A DNA stretch of 64,000 nucleotides from Halomonas stenophila (GTDB lineage: Bacteria > Pseudomonadota > Gammaproteobacteria > Pseudomonadales > Halomonadaceae), in contig NZ_JACHXR010000001.1 in NCBI RefSeq assembly GCF_014192275.1, positions 372,001 through 436,000 on the forward strand, in the 5' to 3' direction. The first letter of the stretch is position 1. Each line of letters opens with the position of its first letter. Of this stretch, positions 53,455 through 63,458 are shown in pieces. A model generated the notes under the pieces. It did not search any database. It was not told where the DNA came from and saw nothing but the letters and a program-made list of their open reading frames with translations. The position numbers were made by a program, and so were the translations under genes.

Positions 53455-54753
53455 ATGGACAACGTCATGGTCACTGTTACCACTGTCTTCCCGGGTCAAG
53501 GGTGGCAAGCACGTCTTGTCAAAAGGCTGCTGAATAATGACAAGTTGCAGCTGTGGCTGGGCTTGGCCTTCGCTGTCCTGCTGCCTTCGCTGGTAAGCCG
53601 GGAGAGCCTCTTGTGGCAGACCGCCGGTCCGACCCAGTGGCTTACCTTCCTGCTCACGACCCTGGCCTACTGGTGTTCGATGACGACCGTGCAGCGCATG
53701 GGACGCCTGCCCGGAACCTGTGTCCATCGGTTGAGCATCCCGGTCACGTCGGTATGCTTCGCGATTCCCTACGCGGTTGTGCTCTTCCTGGAACGCGAAC
53801 TGCTCGATGAGCTCTATCTCGCCGGTTACCTCCTCACGATGCTCTACGGTACCGCCGGTTACCGGATCGGGCGGCACTATCGGGTGCTCAAGCTCGGCGT
53901 AGTACCCTTCGGCAAGGCACCCAGCCTGTGTCAAAACCACGGCGTCGAGTGGCATAGCCTCGGTACACCTGAGCTGGGTAATGTCGGCATAGATGGTGTA
54001 GTTGCCGACTTGTACGACGATCTCCCTCCTGAGTGGGAGCGCTTCCTGGCCGACTGCACGCTTCATCGCCTCCCTGTCTACCATGCCACCACCACCTTGG
54101 AGTGGCTGACCGGGCGTGTGCAGCTGGGGTACCTCTACGAGAATCGCTATGGAAGCCTGCGCCCGGATGAGGGCTACGAGATGCTCAAGCGCTGCCTGGA
54201 CCTCCTCACCGTGCTGGCAACGCTCCCTCTCACCTTGCCGTTGATGGTGATCACCGCCATCGCGATTCGCCTGGAGAGCCGGGGGGCCGTCCTCTTCACC
54301 CAGCAGCGTATGGGCTTCCAGTGCCGCCCCTTCACCGTCTACAAGTTCCGCAGCATGTACACCCACCAGCAGGGCAATGGCTACACCGAGGATAGCGAGG
54401 ATCCGCGCATTACCCGTGTAGGCAAGGTGATCCGCAAGTATCGCGTGGATGAACTGCCCCAGCTGTTCAACGTGCTGAAGGGGGACATGAGCCTGATCGG
54501 TCCACGTCCGGAATCCATGGACCTGGCCAGCTGGTACCAGAAGGACGTACCGTTCTTCCACTATCGCCACGTGGTGCGCCCCGGCATCTCCGGCTGGGCT
54601 CAGGTGGAACAGGGCTATGCTGCCGAGGTGGATGGCATGAATCGCAAGCTGGAATACGACTTCTACTACATCAAGAACATTTCGTTCTGGCTCGACCTGC
54701 TGATCGTGCTGCGCACCATCCGTACCGTGCTGACTGGCTTCGGAAGTCGTTAA
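53455..54753 (+). CDS. WcaJ/WbaP-type undecaprenyl-phosphate sugar phosphotransferase
   Basis: The 432-aa initiating transferase belongs to the large polyprenyl glycosylphosphotransferase class. Four N-terminal hydrophobic segments (about 25-130) and a soluble linker come before the catalytic half: KRCLDLLTVLATLPLTLPLMV, VYKFRSMYTHQQGN, YRVDELPQLFNVLKGDMSLIGPRPE with the Asp-Glu pair, and RPGISGWAQVEQGY. It starts synthesis of a repeat unit by adding a hexose-1-phosphate. It follows wzc2 directly. With the PglC-like gene at 44435 the region has two initiating enzymes, implying two lipid-linked products. Confidence 0.95.
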   Translation: MDNVMVTVTTVFPGQGWQARLVKRLLNNDKLQLWLGLAFAVLLPSLVSRESLLWQTAGPTQWLTFLLTTLAYWCSMTTVQRMGRLPGTCVHRLSIPVTSVCFAIPYAVVLFLERELLDELYLAGYLLTMLYGTAGYRIGRHYRVLKLGVVPFGKAPSLCQNHGVEWHSLGTPELGNVGIDGVVADLYDDLPPEWERFLADCTLHRLPVYHATTTLEWLTGRVQLGYLYENRYGSLRPDEGYEMLKRCLDLLTVLATLPLTLPLMVITAIAIRLESRGAVLFTQQRMGFQCRPFTVYKFRSMYTHQQGNGYTEDSEDPRITRVGKVIRKYRVDELPQLFNVLKGDMSLIGPRPESMDLASWYQKDVPFFHYRHVVRPGISGWAQVEQGYAAEVDGMNRKLEYDFYYIKNISFWLDLLIVLRTIRTVLTGFGSR

Positions 54754-54788
54754 CCCCCGCACCTCTAACCTCGGTCCTCGTCCCCGAC

Positions 54789-56597
54789 ATGCTCTCCCAG
54801 CTCAAGGAACTCTATTCCCTGCTCACCGACGAGCAGCGCAAGAAGCTTCTGCGCCTCCAGGTCCTGGTGCTGCTGATGTCCCTCGCCGAGATCGCTGGCG
54901 TGGTCTCCATCGGTCCCTTCATGGCCCTGGTGGGTGACATGAGCCAGCTTCAGGGCGAGGGGATGCTGGCCGAGCTTTACCGCGGCAGCGGTGCCGCGAC
55001 GCCACGCGCCTTCCTGTTCTGGCTGGGCATCGGCGTGCTGGTGGTGCTCACCGGTGCAGCCCTGGTCTCGATGTATACCATCTGGCGGCTCTCCATGTAC
55101 GGGGCGCGGGTCGGGGGTGAGCTTTCCAGTCGACTCTATCGCCACTACATGCATCAGCCATGGCTGTTCCACGCCAGTGGTAGCAGCAGTCAGTTGACCA
55201 ACCAGATCGCCCAGGAGTGCGCGCGGATCACCACGGGCATCATCCATCCATTGATGCAGATGAATGCCAAGCTGGTGATGGCAACGTTGATGTCGGTCGT
55301 GATTTTCGTCTACAACCCAATGGTCGCGGTGTTGGGGCTGCTGATCTTCTCGGGCGCCTATTTTCTTCTCTACCGCACGGTGCGACGGCGCCTGATACGC
55401 AACGGCAGGGCGATTTCCGGTGCTCAACATCAGCGCTTCAAGCTGATGGGCGAAGGGTTCGGCGGGATCAAGGATGCCTTGCTGCTGGGTCGCCAACAGC
55501 TGTTCACCGATCGTTTCGACGCGGCCTGCGAACGCTTTGCCAGGGCGCAGGGCACCAATCAGGCCATGAGTCAGGCACCCCGCTATGCCATGGAGCTGGT
55601 GGCCTTCGGCAGCGTGATCTTCCTGGTGCTCTACCTGCTGGCCGCCCATCAGGGCAACCTTGGCACCATCCTTCCGGTCCTTTCTGTCTACGCCCTAGCA
55701 GGCTTCAAGCTGTTGCCCGCCTTTCAACAGGTCTATACCAGTATCTCGCGCATCCGGGGAAACCTGGCGGCTTTCGAGGCCTTGCGGGAGGACCTGCGCG
55801 CCAGTGCCCTGGTGCATGCCATTAGCCGTCACCCGTCTCCTGAACAGAAGGAACACGGCTGGGCGCCACGCCATGCCATCCATCTCGAGAAGGTGACCTT
55901 TACCTACCCAGGCAAGCAGGAGCCGGCGTTGCGGGGGGTGGATATCGAGATCCCGGTCAACCAGATCGTCGGCCTGGTGGGGGCTTCCGGTTCCGGCAAG
56001 TCAACCACCATTGACTTGTTGCTGGGTCTGATCGAACCGCTCCAGGGCCAGCTGCTGGTCGATGACCAGCCGGTGACAACCATGAACCGGCGTGCCTGGC
56101 AGAACATCCTGGGGTTTGTGCCTCAGTCGATCTTCCTGGCCGACAGCAGCATACGCGAGAACATTGGCTTCGGCTTGTCACCTGATGTCATCGATGATGA
56201 AAAAGTCCGCCATGCCGCGAGTCTGGCACACCTGGATGAGCTCCTGGCGGAGCTGCCTGATGGCCTGGAGACGCGGGTCGGGGAGCGGGGAGTACAGCTC
56301 TCCGGCGGTCAGCGCCAGCGTATCGGCATTGCTCGAGCACTCTATCACGATGCCGAGGTGCTGATTCTGGACGAGGCCACCAGCGCACTGGATGGTATTA
56401 CCGAAAAAATGATCATGGAGGCAATTCATGAGTTTTCCGGAAAGAAGACCATCATCATGATCGCCCACCGACTGACCACGGTAAGACAGTGCGACCACAT
56501 CTATCTCCTTTCCAGGGGAGAGGTTGTGGATCAAGGCAATTATCAATCACTGCTGAAGCGTAACAGGACATTCCAGCACATGGCACAACATGCCTAG
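54789..56597 (+). CDS. ABC-type lipid-linked oligosaccharide flippase (PglK/MsbA-like)
   Basis: The 602-aa half-transporter has a six-helix membrane domain (about 1-330) and an ABC domain with Walker [10 protein letters not shown] (about 398), Q-loop VPQSIF, signature LSGGQRQR (about 504) and Walker [12 protein letters not shown]. Its start, [21 protein letters not shown], is typical of the PglK group, which flips undecaprenyl-diphosphate oligosaccharides. No Wzx-type flippase was found in the window, so this protein may provide export for the local repeat unit. It starts 36 bp after the WcaJ-type gene. Confidence 0.92.
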   Translation: MLSQLKELYSLLTDEQRKKLLRLQVLVLLMSLAEIAGVVSIGPFMALVGDMSQLQGEGMLAELYRGSGAATPRAFLFWLGIGVLVVLTGAALVSMYTIWRLSMYGARVGGELSSRLYRHYMHQPWLFHASGSSSQLTNQIAQECARITTGIIHPLMQMNAKLVMATLMSVVIFVYNPMVAVLGLLIFSGAYFLLYRTVRRRLIRNGRAISGAQHQRFKLMGEGFGGIKDALLLGRQQLFTDRFDAACERFARAQGTNQAMSQAPRYAMELVAFGSVIFLVLYLLAAHQGNLGTILPVLSVYALAGFKLLPAFQQVYTSISRIRGNLAAFEALREDLRASALVHAISRHPSPEQKEHGWAPRHAIHLEKVTFTYPGKQEPALRGVDIEIPVNQIVGLVGASGSGKSTTIDLLLGLIEPLQGQLLVDDQPVTTMNRRAWQNILGFVPQSIFLADSSIRENIGFGLSPDVIDDEKVRHAASLAHLDELLAELPDGLETRVGERGVQLSGGQRQRIGIARALYHDAEVLILDEATSALDGITEKMIMEAIHEFSGKKTIIMIAHRLTTVRQCDHIYLLSRGEVVDQGNYQSLLKRNRTFQHMAQHA

Positions 56598-56704
56598 ACG
56601 GTAGCCCTCAAGAAGTTTCAGCCCTCGCGGGTTCTCGCTGCAATACCCAGCATGAAAGTGAAAGTTTCCAGGCGGTCATTTCTGTCAAGCAGCAGGAGAG
56701 TACA

Positions 56705-57706
56705 ATGATAAACACCATACTAGTGACCGGTGGGGCAGGGTTTCTGGGGTCGCACCTGTGTGAGCGGTTGTTGAACGAGGGAAATAATGTCATCTGTGTC
56801 GACAACTTTTCTACGGGTAGCAAGGATAATATATTGCATCTGCATGGCAATCCGAGATTCGAGATTATACGTCATGATATAAACCTGCCTTTATTTGTGG
56901 AGGTTGATCAGATATACAATCTCGCCTGTCCGGCAAGTCCGGTGCATTATCAACTCGATCCCGTGCAGACCATCAAGACCAACGTGCATGGCTCCATCAA
57001 TCTACTGGGGCTGGCCAAGCGCACCAAGGCGAGGATTCTGCAGGCATCAACGAGCGAAGTGTATGGTGATCCGGACGTGCACCCTCAGCCCGAAACCTAC
57101 TGTGGCATGGTCAATCCCATTGGACCAAGGAGTTGTTATGACGAGGGCAAACGTTGTGCCGAGTCCTTGTTCTTCGACTATCACCGCCAATATCAGATGG
57201 ATATCAAGGTGGCGCGAATCTTCAATACATATGGGCCTCGCATGCACCCCGATGATGGGCGCGTGGTCAGCAACTTCATCATGCAGGCACTACAGAATAA
57301 GGATATCACAATATATGGAGACGGGCACCAGTCACGAAGCTTCTGCTATGTCGATGACCTGGTCGATGGCTTGATTCGGCTCATGAGTACCGAAAAGTTG
57401 GTCGGCCCCATCAACCTGGGCAATGATGGGGAGTTCTCGATGAAGGAGTTGGCGGAAAAAGTAATAAGGCTAACGGGCAGCAGAAGTCAGCTGAGCTATC
57501 ATCCCTTGCCCATGGATGATCCAAGGCAACGTCGTCCGGATCTTCGGCAGTCCAAGGAGAAGCTTGGATGGAAGCCTAGTGTGGCACTGGAAGAGGGGTT
57601 GACTAGGACGATCGACTACTTTATTGGCTTGCTGGAACGTCATGGCAATACCGTGAATGTCAACGCGACGGTCAACATGCCGGAGTTCACTATCCAGGCA
57701 ACCTGA
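56705..57706 (+). CDS. UDP-glucuronate decarboxylase (UDP-xylose synthase)
   Basis: The 333-aa extended SDR has the UXS landmarks: [16 protein letters not shown] with GxxGxxG at about 8-13, [23 protein letters not shown], the catalytic Tyr145 and Lys149 in [28 protein letters not shown], and [11 protein letters not shown]. These are diagnostic for conversion of UDP-glucuronate to UDP-xylose. The last about 20 residues extend past the domain. AGGAG precedes ATG 56705. It indicates xylose (or a product such as arabinose) in the polymer. GC content drops from this gene onward. Confidence 0.93.
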   Translation: MINTILVTGGAGFLGSHLCERLLNEGNNVICVDNFSTGSKDNILHLHGNPRFEIIRHDINLPLFVEVDQIYNLACPASPVHYQLDPVQTIKTNVHGSINLLGLAKRTKARILQASTSEVYGDPDVHPQPETYCGMVNPIGPRSCYDEGKRCAESLFFDYHRQYQMDIKVARIFNTYGPRMHPDDGRVVSNFIMQALQNKDITIYGDGHQSRSFCYVDDLVDGLIRLMSTEKLVGPINLGNDGEFSMKELAEKVIRLTGSRSQLSYHPLPMDDPRQRRPDLRQSKEKLGWKPSVALEEGLTRTIDYFIGLLERHGNTVNVNATVNMPEFTIQAT

Positions 57707-57887
57707 AAATGATGCAAAAAGCGCCCAGGAAGCATGTACCGAGGTATATGAAAGTGACATGACAGGCATGGCTACAGGCTTGTCGAAAAACTCGGAATGC
57801 AACAGGTGACGGATTTCTATGCAGGTACTCTTCAGATCCACGTCGATCTTTTTGAGTCACCATGTGGATAACTCTACAAGGTTGCTT

Positions 57888-59156
57888 ATGACGATAAAAA
57901 TAGTAATGAAGCGTGTGGCCAGAAGCGTGATAAAGGCGCCCATGAAAAAAATCCCGATCCTTCTGGAGCATGCCTGCTTCGTCAGTCCGAAGAAATCCAG
58001 CTTCGCTGTGTGGTATAGCAACAAGGTCTCCGACCAAGGCGTTGCTTATTCAGATCATATCGCCGCAGGGGAAGTGGGAGGACCCCCTCCTATAGATTGG
58101 AGACGAAACAGCAAGGTCAAGTTTTCGGGTGTGTGTGTGTTGTCCTTCGCGAAGCTTTTGATGTGCCGCCCACTGGAGGTGCATGAGCGGCATCCGGATT
58201 CGCGAAAGGCCATTGTCTGTACCAGAAACTATCGACCACTGAAGTACCCCGGGTCGCAATCGTTATTGTTTTCCTTGACATTCATACGCAGAAATCTGAG
58301 GCATTGGCTGAAGGAAGACGGGAATGGCATCCTCCCGGGAAATGTGGCGCTACTGGGTAATAGCGTATTTGACAATGCCAATTACTATCACTTCTGGACT
58401 GATGTGATTGCAGATATCTGGTATATTAGACAGCATCTTCCCGAAAAAGACCTTCCGGATTATTATCTTGTTCCTCACTCGAACACGTCATGGCAGTGGG
58501 ATGTTTTGAGCCTGTGTGGCATACAACAGTCGCAGGTGATTCCCTATTCCGGGAATGAAACTTTCTCGCTCGAGAAGTTGACAATACCGGTTCGAGACAA
58601 GGGGGCAATGAACTTGCCGTCTTGGCTGTGCCGCGCGATGCATGACATGTGTGAGTGGTCGCCCAGAGCGCAAAGGGGAGAGCGTCTGATCTTCGTTTCT
58701 CGTGCCGATGCCGGCCGTCGGCGCGTTGCCAACGAGGAAATCATCCGGGAGCGTTTACGTCAAAAGGGATTCGAAGTGCATACCCTGAACGGTTTGAGTG
58801 TCACGGAGCAACAGCAACTGTTCGCCTCGTCCGCCATTATCTGTGCGCCACACGGCGCCGCCTTGACTAACCTGGTGTGGTGTGGCCCCGGTACCGTCAT
58901 CATCGATCTTCTCTCCGAGCGGCACTTGATTCCTTGTTTTCGTGAGTTGGCGGCGCAAAACCGGCTGTTTTATTACCCTGTTGCTTGCCAGCAGGTGGAG
59001 GGCGTCACCAGTGGCATAAAGGGCGATATAGTCGTGTCGCTTGCTCAGGCCGAGTCGATCTTGGATATCGTTGATCATCATAAGAAGAAATCTAGTGATC
59101 TAATGGAAGAGCAAGATGGCGATGTGCCGATAGGTAAGTCTACGCCCATCAGTTGA
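57888..59156 (+). CDS. Glycosyltransferase family 61 protein
   Basis: The product (422 aa from this start) has the GT61 pattern: GNSVFDNANYYHFWTDVIADIWYI in the N-terminal half, LIFVSRADAGRRRVANEEI, and CAPHGAALTNLVWCGPGTVIIDL near the end. GT61 includes xylosyltransferases of plants, which fits the adjacent UDP-xylose synthase. AAGG at 57878-57881 lies 6 nt before ATG 57888; the frame opens further upstream at 57819, so the start is uncertain. It is followed by a small gap to the next transferase. Confidence 0.85.
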   Translation: MTIKIVMKRVARSVIKAPMKKIPILLEHACFVSPKKSSFAVWYSNKVSDQGVAYSDHIAAGEVGGPPPIDWRRNSKVKFSGVCVLSFAKLLMCRPLEVHERHPDSRKAIVCTRNYRPLKYPGSQSLLFSLTFIRRNLRHWLKEDGNGILPGNVALLGNSVFDNANYYHFWTDVIADIWYIRQHLPEKDLPDYYLVPHSNTSWQWDVLSLCGIQQSQVIPYSGNETFSLEKLTIPVRDKGAMNLPSWLCRAMHDMCEWSPRAQRGERLIFVSRADAGRRRVANEEIIRERLRQKGFEVHTLNGLSVTEQQQLFASSAIICAPHGAALTNLVWCGPGTVIIDLLSERHLIPCFRELAAQNRLFYYPVACQQVEGVTSGIKGDIVVSLAQAESILDIVDHHKKKSSDLMEEQDGDVPIGKSTPIS

Positions 59157-59248
59157 AAGATATTGACGATAAAAGGACAAGCGGACTCGAACCGGATGAG
59201 CCCTCATTCCCGACCAGGCTTAATGCTGAAAGAATCAGGAGCTGAATA

Positions 59249-60097
59249 ATGGAAACCGGCCGCGTCATAGTGAGCTGCACTACGACAGCGCAGCGCCTGG
59301 GAATGCTGTTCTATGCCGTCGAGTCTATAAAGAAACAGCGGGTGCTGCCAAGCAGGATTCAGGTCAATATCTCCAGGGAGCCCTACCTGGGTGATACCGG
59401 AATCAAGGAGGTGTCCGACTGGCTTAACCATGAGCTGGTGGACGTGAAGTGGGTAGACAACATCGGGCCTTTTCGCAAGCTCCTTCCGGCTATCAATGGC
59501 TGTTCCGATAACGATCTGGTCGTCACCATGGATGACGATATCCTCTACCATCCTGAATGGCTGGGCAACCTGCTGAAAAGTGCCAGTACGCATTACGATT
59601 GCATCGTCTGTGCCAGGGCTCGTTACATGAAGCAGTCGTTGCTGGGAGGCTGGCAGAACTATTCGCACTGGCACCTGGCAAGCAAAGCCACGCGCGCCCT
59701 GAGCATGTTACCAACCGGAGGAGCGGGTGCGGTCTATAGACGCTCACTTCTGGATCTCGATTTTCTGAATGACCCGCGGTTTCTGGAGATATCACCAACA
59801 ACGGATGATCTGTGGTTCAGGATGGCGAGCCTTAGAAAAGGCGTACCCGTCCATGTGGACCCGGAAATAGATGCAAAGAATATTTATCTTATTCATCATG
59901 ACGGCCTTGGAAAAGTCAACTTTCCGGGAAGAAAGGGATCCTTCCTCAACAAGATTTACCAACGAACGGTAGGGTACTGCCGCGATACACTGGGTTTCGA
60001 TTATTATGAAAATGACAGAGCATGGACACGGGTATATGACTACTCGAGGAACTGGAAGAGACCAATATCCGGCGGAAGCCAAGTGAAGAATGCCTGA
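59249..60097 (+). CDS. GT-A fold glycosyltransferase
   Basis: The 282-aa product begins VIVSCTTTAQRLGMLFYAVESI, a GT2-like start, and has the metal-binding DDD in VVTMDDDILYHPEWL. The later PTGGAGAVYRRSLLDLDFL and TTDDLWFRMASL segments match acceptor/catalytic regions of glycosyltransferases described as family 2 or galactosyltransferase-like. There is no membrane segment. It is on the same strand as the GT61 gene with a 92-bp gap. Specificity is unknown. Confidence 0.82.
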   Translation: METGRVIVSCTTTAQRLGMLFYAVESIKKQRVLPSRIQVNISREPYLGDTGIKEVSDWLNHELVDVKWVDNIGPFRKLLPAINGCSDNDLVVTMDDDILYHPEWLGNLLKSASTHYDCIVCARARYMKQSLLGGWQNYSHWHLASKATRALSMLPTGGAGAVYRRSLLDLDFLNDPRFLEISPTTDDLWFRMASLRKGVPVHVDPEIDAKNIYLIHHDGLGKVNFPGRKGSFLNKIYQRTVGYCRDTLGFDYYENDRAWTRVYDYSRNWKRPISGGSQVKNA

Positions 60098-60208
60098 TAT
60101 GACGAGTGGTCGAGCCGTTCCTTTGCAGCACTTACCGCTAGTTTCGTCTAACTCATATGCCCGGCCGATGACGGGCCGAGGTACTTCGGTAACCAGTAGG
60201 ACCCGATT

Positions 60209-61294
60209 GTGAAAATTGCGATGCTGATGCCAGATCTGCGGGGCGGTGGGGTGGAACATATCCGGCTAGTGCTGGCGAAGGAGTTTGCCCGGCGAGGGCA
60301 TCGCGTGGAATTCGTGCTGTTGCAAGCCAGAGGGGAGCTACTGGCCAAAGCAGAAGCCCTCTTTTCAGTGCATGATCTCGCCTGCGAACGTATCCGCTAT
60401 CTGCCGCTGGCTCTGGCCCGCTATCTCAGACATCAACGCCCCGACGCGCTGATTGCCGCCATGTGGCCTTTGACGGTTATTGCTCCCGTGGCTCGTCTGC
60501 TGTCGGGTCACTCGTGCACGCTGATCGTATCGGAACATGCCATTCTGTCGGCACAGTATGCTGGCTGGGGAAGCATCCATCGGTTTTTGCTGAGAAGCAG
60601 TACGGCCATCGGCTATCGGCTTGCCGATGCCTGTATCGGGGTGTCGCGTGGGGTGGCTGACGACATGCAGAAACTCTCGCTCCAGCCAGCCGGTCTTTTT
60701 ACGGTAGTGCATAATCCGATGCGCTCCCAGCGCTGTCCGTCAACCCGGCAGCTGGCAGAAGCCGAAGCGCTATGGGGGCAGGGGGGGCCACGCATTCTGA
60801 CGGTCGGCTCCCTGAAGCCGGTCAAGAATCATGCCCTCCTGTTACATGCCTTCTCCAGGCTGGTGAACCACGCCTCGGCACGGTTGATGCTGCTGGGGCA
60901 GGGGCAGCAAGAGGCCAGCTTGCGGGCACTGGCTAGCGAGCTCGGTGTTGCTGGACGTGTTGTCTTTGTCGGATTTCAACCGGACCCCACTCCTTTTTAT
61001 CATACCGCTGACCTCTTTGTTCTTTCGTCCGACCATGAGGGTTTCGGTAATGTCATCGTCGAAGCTTTGTCCTGTGGGACGCCCATCGTTTCGACGGCTT
61101 GCCCCTCTGGCCCAGCCGAAATATTGAACAATGGCGAGTACGGTTTCCTCGTGCCGGTGGGTGATGATGCAGCACTGGCTGACGCCATGGCGGCATCACT
61201 ACAAGGTGAGCACCCGCGTGAGCGCCTGATCGCCAGGGCGGGCTGCTTTTCTCCCTCGGTGGCCGCAGACAAGTATCTCGAGCTGCTGAGTTGA
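60209..61294 (+). CDS. Glycosyltransferase family 4 (GT-B)
   Basis: The 361-aa enzyme starts KIAMLMPDLRGGGVEHIRL and has ILTVGSLKPVKNHALLLHAF at the second Rossmann domain, VVFVGFQPDP, and the EX7E region DHEGFGNVIVEALSCGTPIVS. It is a retaining transferase adding a hexose in the cytoplasm. It begins at a GTG (60209) with weak ribosome-binding sequence. Its stop touches the next frame. It is intact, unlike the GT4 gene at 62804. Confidence 0.93.
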   Translation: MKIAMLMPDLRGGGVEHIRLVLAKEFARRGHRVEFVLLQARGELLAKAEALFSVHDLACERIRYLPLALARYLRHQRPDALIAAMWPLTVIAPVARLLSGHSCTLIVSEHAILSAQYAGWGSIHRFLLRSSTAIGYRLADACIGVSRGVADDMQKLSLQPAGLFTVVHNPMRSQRCPSTRQLAEAEALWGQGGPRILTVGSLKPVKNHALLLHAFSRLVNHASARLMLLGQGQQEASLRALASELGVAGRVVFVGFQPDPTPFYHTADLFVLSSDHEGFGNVIVEALSCGTPIVSTACPSGPAEILNNGEYGFLVPVGDDAALADAMAASLQGEHPRERLIARAGCFSPSVAADKYLELLS

Positions 61295-61308
61295 AGGTGA
61301 AAGGCCTC

Positions 61309-62043
61309 ATGTCTATTCAGGAAAGTTTTATCAGTCATGGCTCACATCCTTGGTTCGTGGAGTTTGTCGGCCCGGGGTGCAGTGGGAAAACTACCTTGCT
61401 GAAGTGTCTGAAAAGCCGTTATGGGGACGAGTTTTCCTATATTGGCGCTCCAGAGCTTACACGATTCTCCAGAGCCATGACGCGGCTTCGCGAGGTGCTG
61501 TGCAACAGGCGAGTGTTTAATGGCTATCATCTCGATGCGTCTTCCCGAGGGAGGCTGATAAAAGGATTTTCAACGGTCACGGGCGGGCTGGATTGGTATG
61601 CGAGATGCCGTGGTGGCATCTTTGTGGTGGATGAGGGACCTTTTCGTGTCCTGATGGATTACGCCGTCCAGGGGGAAATTCCATATCAGCTCTGGAGAAA
61701 CTTCTGCATAAAGGCGCTGGAAGAGCTGGCACGCTACAGGATCCTGCTGATTGTTGTGCAGGCGGATCCAGCCGTTCGTGTCGAGCGCGGCAAGAAGCGC
61801 CGAGAAGCGTCCGGGAAGGCGGCGACAGAGGGCTATCCAGGCGCCGGCGCTGATGGGGCATCATCCCCACCGCGCCGGTTCTTCCGCGAGGAAGCCATTA
61901 GCCTGATTGAGACTGGAAAGTACAAGAACTTTCATATTGTCACACTGCTCAATGACAATGAAGCGGGGGAGGTGGCGTTGCGAGCGCGCCACCTCATCCA
62001 TGATCGCACGGCCTGCACCAAGGGGCTCAAACCTGTTAACTGA
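61309..62043 (+). CDS. P-loop NTPase / kinase-like protein (first of a pair)
   Basis: The 244-aa soluble protein has Walker A GPGCSGKTT at residues 21-29, a later FVVDEGPFRVLMDYA region that may hold the catalytic base, and VQADPAVRVERGKKRR, which looks like the arginine-rich lid of small-molecule kinases. AAAGG 4 nt before ATG 61309 supports this start; an earlier TTG at 61291 overlaps the GT4 stop. It does not match a glycan-assembly family I can name. A kinase acting on a sugar, lipid carrier or small precursor is possible. The next gene is a diverged relative. Confidence 0.7.
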   Translation: MSIQESFISHGSHPWFVEFVGPGCSGKTTLLKCLKSRYGDEFSYIGAPELTRFSRAMTRLREVLCNRRVFNGYHLDASSRGRLIKGFSTVTGGLDWYARCRGGIFVVDEGPFRVLMDYAVQGEIPYQLWRNFCIKALEELARYRILLIVVQADPAVRVERGKKRREASGKAATEGYPGAGADGASSPPRRFFREEAISLIETGKYKNFHIVTLLNDNEAGEVALRARHLIHDRTACTKGLKPVN

Positions 62044-62067
62044 ACGCTTACACTTCGTGCCTTGGCT

Positions 62068-62766
62068 ATGAGAGATTGTTATATCGAGATCATCGGGCCA
62101 TCGGGCTCTGGAAAGACCGCACACTTGGCGGTCTTGAGTGAAGATTCTCGTTTTACTATCGATACGCGACATCATATCCGTCAGCATGTGTTTATACTGG
62201 TCAAGTCGATATGGGTCTGGCTGTTTTTACAGATAAAGTTTTTCCTACTTGATGCCCGGCTGATCATGTTCAAGCGGGTCTGTGTCTACCATGCGGCGTT
62301 AAAGACCTCATCGCTTGGCGAGAAGAGGGTCAAGCGTAACCAGCATCTGAAAATGGGACATCTGGTGGATGAGGGGGCTTTACATGTGTTGCTGATGCAT
62401 AAATTCGCCTCGCTGAAGGAGAAGGCTGCATGGTCTTATTTTTCCAGAAAGCAGCTCTGCCAGCTTGTTGAAGACAAGAATGTGATCGTCTTTTTCCTCT
62501 CCGTGGATGAGGGGCTGCGACGTGAGAGACTGGAGCGTCGTAATGAAATAGAATCGGAAAGATTGCGTGTGGAGAATAATCTGCGGAGTCTAGCCTTCGG
62601 TCCCCTGGGGATCGAGTTTATCCGTTCCGTGACGTGTGATGGTGATGGTCGCTTGAAGGTTGTGGTTGTGGACAACAATGCTGAGGGTGGGATCGAGTCT
62701 AATGTCGAAGGAATAAGGGAAGCTTTTCTTGCGCACCGTGCTTATCCTGAACATCTTTCACAGTAA
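62068..62766 (+). CDS. P-loop NTPase / kinase-like protein (second of a pair)
   Basis: The 232-aa protein has Walker A GPSGSGKTA at residues 10-18, LVDEGALHVLL at the position equivalent to VVDEGPFRVLM in the preceding gene, and a basic VDEGLRRERLERR lid-like helix. These shared landmarks suggest the two genes arose by duplication, but the rest is very different. A hydrophobic stretch at about 47-66 (FILVKSIWVWLFLQIKFFLL) may contact the membrane. ATG 62068 is chosen over TTG 62062. Both are in a low-GC zone. The function is unknown. Confidence 0.68.
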   Translation: MRDCYIEIIGPSGSGKTAHLAVLSEDSRFTIDTRHHIRQHVFILVKSIWVWLFLQIKFFLLDARLIMFKRVCVYHAALKTSSLGEKRVKRNQHLKMGHLVDEGALHVLLMHKFASLKEKAAWSYFSRKQLCQLVEDKNVIVFFLSVDEGLRRERLERRNEIESERLRVENNLRSLAFGPLGIEFIRSVTCDGDGRLKVVVVDNNAEGGIESNVEGIREAFLAHRAYPEHLSQ

Positions 62767-62803
62767 GGCGCTTGATCCAGACGCGTGATATAGCCGATTT
62801 CAT

Positions 62804-63312
62804 ATGCAAAATCCCCATGATATGAGCAGTTGTCTGAAGTCCACTTTGTTCATTACCTATGATGGCCTGCTTGACCCGCTGGGTGGTAGTCAAGTTATGC
62901 CTTATCTGTACCGAATTGCGAACCATCCACGTCAGTTGCATATCTTGAGTTTCGAGAAGGCGTACCGCTTCAGGAGTGGGGAAAGTGCGCTGCGGAAGGA
63001 GCTGAAAACACAAGGTATCGGGTGGACGCCACTGACCTTTACATCGCGAATGGGGAAACTGGGCAAAATGTGGGACCTGCTTCGAATGTATGCCACGGCA
63101 CTCAGGATGCAGCGGCGCTATCGATTCGGTATCGCTCATTGTCACAGCTATCCGGCCATGCAGGTCGGCTGTTTCCTTCGAGGTTTCACGGAGGTGAAGA
63201 CGATATTCGACATGCGGTGGCTATGGGTCGACGACAGGATTGAGGGGAACTTCTAGCCGCAGTACCGCTGGCTCTATCGCTATTAAAAGCGAGTGGAGAG
63301 GCACCTTGTGGA
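62804..63312 (+). pseudogene. GT4 glycosyltransferase broken by stop codons
   Basis: The frame starts normally (STLFITYDGLLDPLGGSQVMPYL, typical of a GT4 N-terminus) and reaches VKTIFDMRWLWVDDRIEGNF. It then stops at TAG 63254. Reading on in the same frame gives PQYRWLYRY, stop, KRVERHLVECADD, which is what the family shows next. Then similarity ends. So at least two nonsense changes and loss of the C-terminal half have destroyed the gene. No residue of the EX7E catalytic region is left. Confidence 0.8.
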
Positions 63313-63458
63313 GTGTGCAGATGACCGGGACTGAATACCGAAGATTCTGCGCTTATTTATTGAATTCAGAGCTGTCCGCGTACGACATGTCATCCATAAT
63401 TTTATTGGTAAATTCAGGTCCTAATAAGACCGGATGTTGTTTGTGTAATGGTGCATAA

